NCBI RefSeq assembly: GCF_001905735.1
Contig: NZ_LISW01000004.1
Span: forward strand, 496,001 to 560,000
DNA from: Streptomyces sp. CB01249
GTDB taxonomy: Bacteria; Actinomycetota; Actinomycetes; Streptomycetales; Streptomycetaceae
Direction: 5' to 3'
Length of the DNA stretch: 64,000 bases
Positions 34,540-42,930 of the stretch are shown piece after piece. The number at the start of each line of letters is the position of its first letter. The stretch's first letter is position 1. The notes under the pieces are model-generated. The model had not been told where the DNA came from, ran no database searches, and saw only the letters and a program-made list of their open reading frames with translations. A program made the position numbers and the translations under genes.

Positions 34540-37500
34540 CGGGGATGGCACGCGGACTGACCGAGCTCACCGAGGCGCAGTGGCGGGACGCCCTGGAGCA
34601 TGCCCTGCTGCCACGGTTGGCCGCCGTACTGCGCGGCAGGCAGGCCGGGCACTGCATGCGCCTGGGCGATCTGGACACCAACCTTGCCGCACGGCTGGTG
34701 GGGGGGCTGCGCACCCTGGTGCCCGACGCGCAGGTGTTTGTCCTGGGCGAGGGAGACGGGACGATCCCCACCGGTGCCACAGTGACCAGTACTAAACTCG
34801 TCGAACTGCGCAACCCCGACGAGGAAGGCGGGCTCCGCCCGCCGCTTCTCGTCTTCGTACCGCCCGGCACCCGGGCCAGCGCCGAGGACTCCTTCGGTAT
34901 CGCCACCTTCGAGCAGCTAGCCCTGGACGACGTGCACGCGAAGCTCAAGGCGTCGCTCCTGCGCGAGTTGCCCGACAAGTTGCGCCCGAGCGTCACCGAA
35001 CTGCTGGAGAGGCAGGCCGAGGAAGGTAGCCTTGTCGCGGACGACCGGGCCGCCGTGCGCTACCTGTTGACGCTACGGGAGAACGACCACGACCCCGAGG
35101 CGGCAGGGGCCGCTGTTCATCTGCTCGGGCTAATCCCCGACTTCGGCCTGTACCAGGATCCGACCCTGGTAGGCCGCAAGGCTGACCGTAACCGCAGGAC
35201 CGTCGCCAAACTTACCGAGGCGACGACCACCGACCGCCAGCGGGTCCTGAGCCTCGGGTTGCCCCAGAACTCCCCGGCGGCACAGGAATTCCTCCGCCGG
35301 TTGGTGCGGTTCGCCTCGCGCACCGGCCTGGACACCCCCTCACGCTGGTGCCGGGCGATCGCCGTGGACCCTGACAACTGGCCGCTCGCTTTCCATCACT
35401 GGCCACAGGAGAACGAGCTCGGTGACGAGCGGGTCGGCATCGAAGTGCACGAGCTGGCTGTCCTGCCCAAGGCGGGTCAGAACGAGGACGACCTACGCAA
35501 TCACCCGGCGCTGGAAAGGCTCTTCGGTGGACAGTATCTGCTGCCCGGCGGACTCACCTCGCTTCCCGTCTTCTTCACTGTCGACCCCGATCCTCGCCAC
35601 GTCGCGGGCCTCATGCGTTTCTCAGTCCAGATCCTCTCCGAGAGTGAGACCGACGAGGACCGCGGTGCCACCACGGTCAGTCCGACCGGTTTCACCAGCA
35701 CGGTCGCGGTGGCCAAGGTCGCCAAGACGGTCTACCGGGCGACCATCAAGCTGAAGAAGGGCCGCAAGGCCGACTGGGAGGAGGGGTGGCACTTCGTCCG
35801 GGTCACCCCGCTCGACCGCAATGGCGATCCCATGCGAGTGGCCGGTGCGGAAGGCGCGCACCGGCCCCATGAGAGCGACCGTTTCTATGTCGTCCCCGAC
35901 GGTGAGTTCGACGATCCTCCCGTCCAGCGTTCCCAGCACGCACCCGGGCTCGCCCAGGCGATCAACCGGCTGCGCTTCACCGCGCGTGCCGAGGGACGCG
36001 ATCCGTGGCGGGTGTCCTGTCGCACCGTGGGCTGGGGAGCGCGAACGGCCAAGACCTGGCCGCTGCGCGCGGGATTCGGGCCGGCGGGTCTGATCACCGT
36101 CGATCTGCCCATTCCGCTCGCGGAGGCCGAAGAGCGGATGCTGGCCCGGCCGCACGCCCTCGAAGGGCCACGACTGAACGTCGATGCCTCGGGGCGCTGG
36201 CACCTCAGTGACGACGAACCTCTGGCCGTCACGCCCGCCGACGGCAGCGAGCTCGACGGCTTTCTCCAGGCGCGCACCACGCTGTTTGCCGCGGTACGAG
36301 CCGACGCAGACGGTTCCGTGCCGCTGGTCCTGGAAGGCACCGACCCCCGCGCCATCCGCCAGGAGGCGGAGGCCTGCGCGGAGGCGTATCTGAGAGCGGT
36401 CACCCGATGTGTGCGTGCGCTTGAGAACGCCCGGGGCAGTACGGGTGGGCAGGATCGGGCCGAACTCGCGTTGCTGCTGCGTACTGACACCGTGCCGGTG
36501 GAGCTGGCAGACGCGCAGGGCGGACATCGCCGGATGGTGCTGATCTCGCCCACCCATCCGCTGCGGGTGCTGTGGTGGTGCGGGCAGGCGGCGCTGGCCG
36601 ACCACTGGCTCGATCGTACCGAGGGCCAGGACAAGGGCCGGGTTATGGAGACCCTGCACAGCCTTGTCGAGCGGCTCGCCCCGCTGGGGTTCCCCCTGGT
36701 CGTGCCACTCACCACAAGCGAACTAGCATTCGCGGCTGGGCAACTGACCGACTACTGGCAGGTCTGCCTGCCCAGCGAGACCGCCGACCCCAGGGGAACG
36801 GTATCCCGGCTGGCCTCCGCCCTGGGCGTCAGCGACAGCTCCACCACCTCCGGTGTGGTCACTGGTGCCGACCTCGCGGACCGCGTCGAACGCTATGTGC
36901 GGCTGCACCCTTATGCTGACTCCCTCGTCATCAACGCCCTCGGTGTTGGCCGGGGCGAGGCGCTGGTCACGATGCTGACTGAACTCCAGAGCCGCAGACA
37001 CCTGGCTCATCTGCGCTATACGATCCGCCTCTTCACTGACCACCCCCGGGAGCCATGGGTGGGCGAAGCGCTCACCGACCTGTTCTCCCCGGGGTCCGGA
37101 CCGCGCGCCGCCGCCGCCGAGGCTTTCGGCACGCCTGGAGACCCGCTGCGGCCGAAGCTCGCCGTCGTGGTGCGAGACGCTGCAGACCTCCGGACCCGCG
37201 CGACCGACTTCCCTGCACATCTGACAGTCCTGTTCGATCCCTTCGGCGGCGAGCAGTTCGACATCGCGCCGGGCGCACGCACCTCGGGCCGGGCAGCGGC
37301 ACACGGTCTGGTGCAGGAACTGACCAGCTATTACGCCGAGGACGAGGAGTTCGTGTCCTGGAGCCGCCAGCCTCGGCACGGTGCCACGGATCCCGTGCCC
37401 GGAGCCGAGGAGACTGGGGACCTGATGGCAGCGCTGCCGGAGGTCCTGTCGGCCGCCGTGGTGACCATGACATCCGGGGAACCGCGTCCTGGACAGCTGC

Positions 37501-40085
37501 CGCAGATAACGCTGCGTCTCTCAGCCCGTGACAAAGCCCTGCTCCACGATGTGCACCAGGCCAGTGACTGGGTCGTCACGGTGGACCGGACCCTCGGAGT
37601 GGAGTACTTCGACCACGGCCGGACCGACCGGCCCGAGTACGTCATCGACTACTCGGCGACCGCGCAGACCGGTATGGGCCATCACATCGTGGTCTCGTCG
37701 CGGTCGGTCGAAGAGTTGCGCGCGCTGATAGGACCAGTCCTCGACGACCGGCAACTGAACCTCGAACCTCGCCATGTAAGGACGTTCTTCGACCAACTGA
37801 GAGAGCTCTCGGGCAGCTTCGCCTTCAAGCTCGCCGCGCTCGGCAGCAGCAGTCGCACCGAGGTCCTGGGTCTTGCTCTCGCCAGGCTGTACCTCGGATA
37901 CCAGGGCGCCCTCCACAACCAGGTACTCATCCCCCTGGACGCGCACACCGACCTCTACGGCGAGGCGCAGCGCCGTATCAGCGTCGGCGACGGTGCCATT
38001 CGGCTGCACCGGACGGACCTGGCGCTGTTCGACCTGGATGCCGAACGCAGAGCCGTGGTCTGCCGGCTGGTTGAGGTCAAGTGCTTCACCGGGGTGGGTG
38101 GCCTGGGCGCTTACGACGCCAAGAAGAAGCAGATCAGCCAGCAGATCGACAACAGCAGGACGATCCTGGCCGCGCAGTTCGACCCGCTCGTCGAGCGGCC
38201 CGACCGTCCCTTGCAGAACCTGACGCTCCGTTCGCTGCTCGACCACTACCTCGCGCGCGCCAACCGTTACGGCCTTTTCAACGAGAAGGGGTACGACGAG
38301 GCGCGCTGGCTTCTCGATCACCTTGACCACGGTTACACACTTGAATTCGCTGGTACCGGTCTCATCTTTGACCTGAGCGCTGATGGCACGGACATTGAGA
38401 CCGACGGCGGAATCACTTTCCACCGGATCGGCTGTCAGCAGGTGACCGAACTGCTGGGCGCCGTGGAGACCGAGTACCTCGGCGGAGCGGTGCGCAGCGC
38501 GCCTCATCTGCTGGCGGAGGCGGAACTGGAGGGGATCGGGCGTGGCGAGGCCACTCGCAGCCTGTGCCCCCGTACTCGCGGTCGCGAACTGCCGGAGGAG
38601 CCGGCCCCGCTCAGCGCGGTGCTGGATGACGAGGCCCCGCCGACGGCGGCCGATCGAGCGGAGGTCGCACGTGAGGCGGCTGAGGCTGAGGCACCTCAGG
38701 TCCCGTCGCGGCAGGTCTCCGACAGCTCTTCCGACGGGGAGTGCTCCTCAGGCTCGCCGGACGCCCGCGCCACAGGGACGGAGTGTGTCGCCATCGTGAT
38801 GGAGGCCGAGGGCTCGGTGGCAGGCGCGGAACCAGAGACACCGGCCTTGCCCACCCAGGAAGGCACGGCAGAGCCGACGGACAGCTCACCGGAACCCGAT
38901 GTCTTCCTCGGGGTCTCGAAACCGACCGGGCAGTACGGCCTGCTCGGCGTGAGCGCGGGCCGGAAGGTCGCCCTGGACCTCAACGAGACTCACACCATTA
39001 GCCTGTTCGGTGTGCAGGGTGGAGGAAAAAGCTACACGCTCGGGTCGATCCTGGAGATGGCAAGCCTGCCCGCCCCTGGCGTCAACCAGCTCTCACATCC
39101 CCTGGCCAGCATTGTCTTCCACTACAGCGATACGGAGAGCTACGCGCCCGAGTTCACCAGCATGACCCGCCCCAACAGTGACCGGGATCAGCTGGCCACA
39201 CTCCGGGAACGTTACGGAGCCGAACCCGCGGCGCTGTCCGATGTCCTGCTGTTGGCCCCCGCCGACATGGTGGAGGAGCGGAAGGGCGAGTTCCCTGATC
39301 TGGACGTACGGCCGCTGAAGTTCTCCTCCTCCGAACTGAAGGCAGCTCACTGGCGGTTTCTGATGGGAGCTGTCGGCAACCAGGCGCTCTACATCCGCCA
39401 GCTCGGAAGAATCATGAAGGCCAACCGCGACAACCTGACACTGGACGCGATCCGGCTCGGGGTGGAGCAGTCCTCCCTGTCCGACTCGCTCAAGCAACTG
39501 GCATACGACCGGCTGGAACTGGCCGCCGAATATATCGATGACGACGCCCGGCTGCAGGACCTCGTACGACCTGGCCGGTTGATCATCGTCGATCTCCGTG
39601 ACGGCTACATCGGGGAGGACGAGGCGTTGGGGCTGTTCGTCGTCCTCATGCAGCTGTTCGCTGATGCCCGCCACGAGGGGCACGCGTTCAACAAGCTGGT
39701 CGTCTTCGACGAGGCACACAAGTACATTCGCAGCCCCGATCTTGTGGACGGCCTGGTCTCCAGTGTCCGCGAGATGCGGCATAAGGGAATGTCCATTCTC
39801 GTGGCCAGCCAGGACCCGCCGTCCGTGCCGATCTCGCTGATCGAACTGTCCAACCACATGGTGCTGCACAAGTTCACCTCGCCTGCGTGGCTAAAACATC
39901 TGCAGAAGGCGAATGCCGCCCTCTCCGCCCTGACGGCGGCGCAGATGGCGGCGCTGAATCCCGGTGAGGCCTTCGTGTGGTCGGGTAAGGCCACCGACGA
40001 CGCCTTCACTCGAGGCGCTGTGAAGATCCGGTGCCGGCCGCGTGTGACGAGTCATGGAGGGGCCACCAAGACGGCCATCGTGTGA
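34536..40085 (+). CDS. mad8: MAD8: giant HerA/FtsK-like ATPase of MADS
   Basis: This 1849-residue protein (1846 if the ATG at 34545 is used) has a C-terminal DUF87/HerA-type motor: Walker A GVQGGGKSYTLG near residue 1491, Walker B KLVVFDEAHKYI near 1721 and the arginine-finger region VREMRHKGMSILVASQDP. About 1300 residues of unrecognised sequence precede it. Near residues 1165-1180 lies RLVEVKCFTG, an E-x-K arrangement seen in PD-(D/E)xK nucleases. An acidic, low-complexity linker (about 1355-1450) separates the halves. It probably translocates on DNA and, if the E-x-K site is real, cleaves it; both are inference. Its GTG overlaps the mad7 stop. Confidence 0.8.
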   Translation: MTGMARGLTELTEAQWRDALEHALLPRLAAVLRGRQAGHCMRLGDLDTNLAARLVGGLRTLVPDAQVFVLGEGDGTIPTGATVTSTKLVELRNPDEEGGLRPPLLVFVPPGTRASAEDSFGIATFEQLALDDVHAKLKASLLRELPDKLRPSVTELLERQAEEGSLVADDRAAVRYLLTLRENDHDPEAAGAAVHLLGLIPDFGLYQDPTLVGRKADRNRRTVAKLTEATTTDRQRVLSLGLPQNSPAAQEFLRRLVRFASRTGLDTPSRWCRAIAVDPDNWPLAFHHWPQENELGDERVGIEVHELAVLPKAGQNEDDLRNHPALERLFGGQYLLPGGLTSLPVFFTVDPDPRHVAGLMRFSVQILSESETDEDRGATTVSPTGFTSTVAVAKVAKTVYRATIKLKKGRKADWEEGWHFVRVTPLDRNGDPMRVAGAEGAHRPHESDRFYVVPDGEFDDPPVQRSQHAPGLAQAINRLRFTARAEGRDPWRVSCRTVGWGARTAKTWPLRAGFGPAGLITVDLPIPLAEAEERMLARPHALEGPRLNVDASGRWHLSDDEPLAVTPADGSELDGFLQARTTLFAAVRADADGSVPLVLEGTDPRAIRQEAEACAEAYLRAVTRCVRALENARGSTGGQDRAELALLLRTDTVPVELADAQGGHRRMVLISPTHPLRVLWWCGQAALADHWLDRTEGQDKGRVMETLHSLVERLAPLGFPLVVPLTTSELAFAAGQLTDYWQVCLPSETADPRGTVSRLASALGVSDSSTTSGVVTGADLADRVERYVRLHPYADSLVINALGVGRGEALVTMLTELQSRRHLAHLRYTIRLFTDHPREPWVGEALTDLFSPGSGPRAAAAEAFGTPGDPLRPKLAVVVRDAADLRTRATDFPAHLTVLFDPFGGEQFDIAPGARTSGRAAAHGLVQELTSYYAEDEEFVSWSRQPRHGATDPVPGAEETGDLMAALPEVLSAAVVTMTSGEPRPGQLPQITLRLSARDKALLHDVHQASDWVVTVDRTLGVEYFDHGRTDRPEYVIDYSATAQTGMGHHIVVSSRSVEELRALIGPVLDDRQLNLEPRHVRTFFDQLRELSGSFAFKLAALGSSSRTEVLGLALARLYLGYQGALHNQVLIPLDAHTDLYGEAQRRISVGDGAIRLHRTDLALFDLDAERRAVVCRLVEVKCFTGVGGLGAYDAKKKQISQQIDNSRTILAAQFDPLVERPDRPLQNLTLRSLLDHYLARANRYGLFNEKGYDEARWLLDHLDHGYTLEFAGTGLIFDLSADGTDIETDGGITFHRIGCQQVTELLGAVETEYLGGAVRSAPHLLAEAELEGIGRGEATRSLCPRTRGRELPEEPAPLSAVLDDEAPPTAADRAEVAREAAEAEAPQVPSRQVSDSSSDGECSSGSPDARATGTECVAIVMEAEGSVAGAEPETPALPTQEGTAEPTDSSPEPDVFLGVSKPTGQYGLLGVSAGRKVALDLNETHTISLFGVQGGGKSYTLGSILEMASLPAPGVNQLSHPLASIVFHYSDTESYAPEFTSMTRPNSDRDQLATLRERYGAEPAALSDVLLLAPADMVEERKGEFPDLDVRPLKFSSSELKAAHWRFLMGAVGNQALYIRQLGRIMKANRDNLTLDAIRLGVEQSSLSDSLKQLAYDRLELAAEYIDDDARLQDLVRPGRLIIVDLRDGYIGEDEALGLFVVLMQLFADARHEGHAFNKLVVFDEAHKYIRSPDLVDGLVSSVREMRHKGMSILVASQDPPSVPISLIELSNHMVLHKFTSPAWLKHLQKANAALSALTAAQMAALNPGEAFVWSGKATDDAFTRGAVKIRCRPRVTSHGGATKTAIV

Positions 40086-40739
40086 CAGCGGCGTGGGCGC
40101 CCTTATGCCGCACTGTGGTAGGCGACGGGTTGACCGGGCCAGGGTGGAAGGCGGCCGCCGTACCGTTGCCAGAAGAGGGGACGCCTTGACCCTAAGTGTG
40201 CCGTCGTGTCGAAGAATGTTGTTCGCCACACCTTCGCTGACCTCGGACGACCGCCGAAGCGCCCCGACACCGGTGGAGGCGCGGGCAATCAGAGCCGGAG
40301 CGTTTCATCACGAGGTTGTGGGTGGGGCAGGTCCAGCCGACGGTGACGAGGTGAAGGTTCACTGACCGTGACTATAAGTGATCGACAACACGTGAGTCGT
40401 GGAACTCTGGTTCCTCCAGCGAGCCCAGAGGTGGCCACGGGATGGCCGGACACCTTCGGACGGTGCAGCACAAGGTATGGAGAGCGGCGAGGTCTGTGTC
40501 GGGGCCGAAGTCGATCTCTAGAATGTGCTTGCCGGGCCTAGGAACGAGGTCGGTCCGGACAGCGGTCGCCGTCGTCGCTGATGTCGTTTGAAGGCGGCCA
40601 GGTCGCCACTGGCCGAGATCACTCGTATGGGTGAATCGGTCAGTCAGGGAGTTCTCTTCGCGCGCTTCGGTAACGCTGGGTACCAGCGCGGGGGCGGAAG
40701 AAGATTTGGTGTCACCCCCGGCGGCGTTGGGAGGGCGCA
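40086..40739. other. 654-bp non-coding stretch between mad8 and the HTH gene
   Basis: No intact gene is seen. On the minus strand, between about 40372 and 40650, two adjoining frames read like one small protein broken by a shift: VISASGDLAAFKRHQRRRR in one, and GKHILEIDFGPDTDLAAL followed by EEPEFHDSRVVDHL in the next, ending at a TAG at 40372-40374. It may be the remains of a small hypothetical gene. The right end must also hold the promoter of the HTH gene, whose RBS GGGAGGGCG is at 40729-40737. Confidence 0.4.
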
Positions 40740-41069
40740 GTGACTGAAGAACCCGGAGTAATTGACGATGCGGCCCTTACCCGCAGGTACGTGCTGGCAC
40801 TACCACCTACGGTGAGCTTGCAGACGGCCAACAGAATCCTTTCGCTGGGGAGAAGCACCGGCTACGGTCTGGCGAAGCGTGGCGAGTATCCGTGCAAGGC
40901 GCTGAAACTGGGTAATGCCTACCGGGTAGTGACCGCCGACCTTCAGCGTCTACTGGCGCTTGATGAGGCGGCAGAGGAGCTTGTGCCGACGCTGCCGCCG
41001 CAGGTTCAAGGGAGTACTCCCACGCGTGAGGAAGCGACGAGGGATTGCTGCTGCCATTGCCGTTGTTGA
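40740..41069 (+). CDS. mad1: Small helix-turn-helix DNA-binding protein, candidate MAD1
   Basis: This 109-residue protein has one excisionase/MerR-like helix-turn-helix (LQTANRILSLGRSTGYGLAK, then a wing CKALKLGNAYRVVTADLQRLL). It ends in a cysteine/histidine tail (CCCHCRC) that may bind metal. GGGAGGGCG precedes the GTG at 40740. An HTH protein is the first member (MAD1) of the MADS gene set as I recall it, and this is the only such gene in the island besides the decayed XRE one. The same fold is used by excisionases, so it could alternatively be a recombination directionality factor of the lost element. It lies 254 bp from attR. Confidence 0.6.
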   Translation: MTEEPGVIDDAALTRRYVLALPPTVSLQTANRILSLGRSTGYGLAKRGEYPCKALKLGNAYRVVTADLQRLLALDEAAEELVPTLPPQVQGSTPTREEATRDCCCHCRC

Positions 41070-41322
41070 TTCCTGCAGGATTCGTAGGCAGAGCATTGGG
41101 TGTGGCCCATCCCTCGCTTGTTGGGTTGCTACAGCCGGTGTGACGGGAGCATGAAGCCGGTATCACTCGTGGCCGGGGTGCTCCTGGTGGCCGCCCGGTG
41201 GCCGGACGCCTTTGGACGTCGTCATACGAGGCAACGTAGGACAACCGGCTGTACATGCCCTGATCAGGCTAAACGTCACTCAGCAGCACGACGCGGCATT
41301 GGGCAACATGAATGCTTCTGGT

Positions 41323-41365
41323 CTCGTAATGCGTAGGTCTCGGGTTCGAATCCCGAAGGCGGCTC
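41323..41365 (+). repeat. attR: displaced 3' end of tRNA-Thr
   Basis: This is the second copy of the 43-bp att core, identical to 18344-18386. Upstream of it the sequence does not continue as tRNA, so it is a remnant. The 250 bp between the HTH gene and attR hold no gene I can support. Confidence 0.92.
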
Positions 41366-41372
41366 CGTTGAG

Positions 41373-41402
41373 AACCCCAGGTCACTTTCGTGACCTGGGG
41401 TT
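41373..41402 (+). terminator. Original chromosomal terminator of tRNA-Thr
   Basis: A 13-bp perfect stem (41373-41385 and 41390-41402) with a TTTC loop is followed by a T-tract. It is a better terminator than the one behind the restored tRNA. It probably served the tRNA before insertion of the island and now also faces the convergent GMC oxidoreductase gene. Confidence 0.85.
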
Positions 41403-41422
41403 TTTGGTTTCGGGCCTGCGGG

Positions 41423-42883
41423 TCAGGTCGTCAGGTGGTGGGCGAGGCGGAGGGCCAGGGCTACTACCGTCAGGGTGGGTGGGGCATAGCCGCCGGTGGG
41501 GAAGGTGGAGCCGCCCGCGATGTGTAGGTTGGTGACGTCGTGTACGCGGCTGTCGCTGTTCACCACGCCCTCGGACGGGGAGTCGGCCATGCGGGTGGTA
41601 CCCAGGTGGTGGGGGCCGCCGACGGTGTCCAGGGACCAGGCGTTGGGGCGTATGCGGGCTTCGGTGGCGCCGAGGGTGTGCAGCAGGTCGCGGGCGGCAG
41701 CCGCCGCCACGTCCACCGTGCGGTGGTCCGTGTCCGTGAGCTCCCAGTGGACGACCGGCTTGGGCACTCCGTAGCGGTCGCGGTCCTCGCCGAGGACGAC
41801 GCGGCTGTCGCGGTTCGGGATCTGCTCGGTCACCGCGACGAGGGCCAGTTCGTCGCTCGTGGCGGGCACGCTCTGCTTCAGGTGGACGGGGCGGTCCCGG
41901 TGCTCCACGGCGATGCGGTGCTGGGTGTGGGCGCCCACCTCCTCCAGGAACAGCTGCGCCCTGCCCACCCCGGCCGCGCGGCAGGCGTCGTCCGAGAGCA
42001 TCAGGGCGCCGGTCGTGGACATGGGCTGTCCGTCACGGGACGTCCCGGCCGGTTCGCCCGCGAAGAAGCCCAGGTCGAAGTCGGCGGCGTTGCCGCGGAA
42101 GCGGAGGATGTCGACGTGAGGGTGCTCCATGAAGTAACGGCCCACGATGTCATGGCCGTTGCCGAGACCCTCGGGCCACTGACCGTTCGCCGAGGCGAGG
42201 AGCAGGCGGGGTGTCTCGAAGCCGCCCGCGGCCAGGACGAAGGAGCCGCCGGTGACGCGGCACTCGCCCTTCGGCGACGCCACGACCAGGTGGTCGACGC
42301 TCGACCCGTCCGGTGACGTCACGATCCGCGTCACCGTCGCGTCGAGCAGGAGGTCCGCCCGGCCCGTCGTGAACATCCCGGCGTGCCGGTGGCCGAGCTG
42401 GACGGCCCCGAGCGCCGGGAAGCACCGCGACTCCAGCGGGGAGCCCGCCGTACGCGCCTCGTCCTGGCGCTTCCAGGACCTGAGGTCCACCTTGTCGGGC
42501 ACCCCGCAGAAGGCGAGCGCTTCGGAGTAGTACGGCGCGAGCTCCGCGTGGTCCAGGCACCAGCCGGACGCGCCGGTGACCTCGGGGCGGTCCTCGAAGT
42601 CGATGGGGTCGAGCGGTTCGATCCAGCCGCCCCACAGCGTCGTGCTGCCGCCGAGACCTCGCGGCCGGCACGCGGCGAGGTTGTAGTACGGGTTGCCGCC
42701 CTCGATCCGGCCGCCGCCCAGATCGGGGTCGGGGGCGGGGCGGAAGGCTCCGCTGTCGAGTACGAGGACGCGGCGGCCGGCTTCGATGAGTCCGGAAGCC
42801 ACCGCCATCCCCGCGGGGCCGGCGCCGACAACGACTACGTCCGCTTCGAGCGCGGGCTGCTGCGGATCGATGGTGGAGATCAC
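41423..42883 (-). CDS. GMC-family FAD-dependent oxidoreductase
   Basis: This is a 486-residue flavoprotein. The FAD-binding Rossmann motif VVVVGAGPAGMAVASGL is at about residues 15-31. A GMC-type GGSTTLWGGW block is near 78-87, FVLAAGGFETPRLLL near 215-230, and the C-terminal HHLGTTRMADSPSEGVV with THTHLHIAGGSTFPTGG-like elements lies near 430-465. Family members oxidise alcohols or sugars (glucose/choline type). The GTG start at 42883 follows GAGGAACGAG. It is the last gene of a three-gene minus-strand unit (acyltransferase, dioxygenase, oxidoreductase), 47 bp behind the dioxygenase. It may oxidise a sugar or polyol of the cluster product (inference). Confidence 0.88.
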   Translation of the reverse strand: MISTIDPQQPALEADVVVVGAGPAGMAVASGLIEAGRRVLVLDSGAFRPAPDPDLGGGRIEGGNPYYNLAACRPRGLGGSTTLWGGWIEPLDPIDFEDRPEVTGASGWCLDHAELAPYYSEALAFCGVPDKVDLRSWKRQDEARTAGSPLESRCFPALGAVQLGHRHAGMFTTGRADLLLDATVTRIVTSPDGSSVDHLVVASPKGECRVTGGSFVLAAGGFETPRLLLASANGQWPEGLGNGHDIVGRYFMEHPHVDILRFRGNAADFDLGFFAGEPAGTSRDGQPMSTTGALMLSDDACRAAGVGRAQLFLEEVGAHTQHRIAVEHRDRPVHLKQSVPATSDELALVAVTEQIPNRDSRVVLGEDRDRYGVPKPVVHWELTDTDHRTVDVAAAAARDLLHTLGATEARIRPNAWSLDTVGGPHHLGTTRMADSPSEGVVNSDSRVHDVTNLHIAGGSTFPTGGYAPPTLTVVALALRLAHHLTT

Positions 42884-42930
42884 CGGACTCGTTCCTCGTG
42901 TCTCGTATCAGGGGTGGGCGGAGGTGGGGT

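Larger units (their letters stand above)
18344..41365. mobile_element. tRNA-Thr genomic island (defence island) of about 23 kb
   Basis: The island is bounded by 43-bp perfect direct repeats. It contains mad2-mad5, two decayed regulator genes, small hypothetical genes, an AIPR gene, mad6-mad8 and a small HTH gene. The flanking genes are core (TAP-like hydrolase) on the left and an enzyme cluster on the right. No integrase, excisionase of recognisable type, transposase, relaxase or replication gene was found in it. It may be a satellite or degraded integrative element. Confidence 0.88.
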
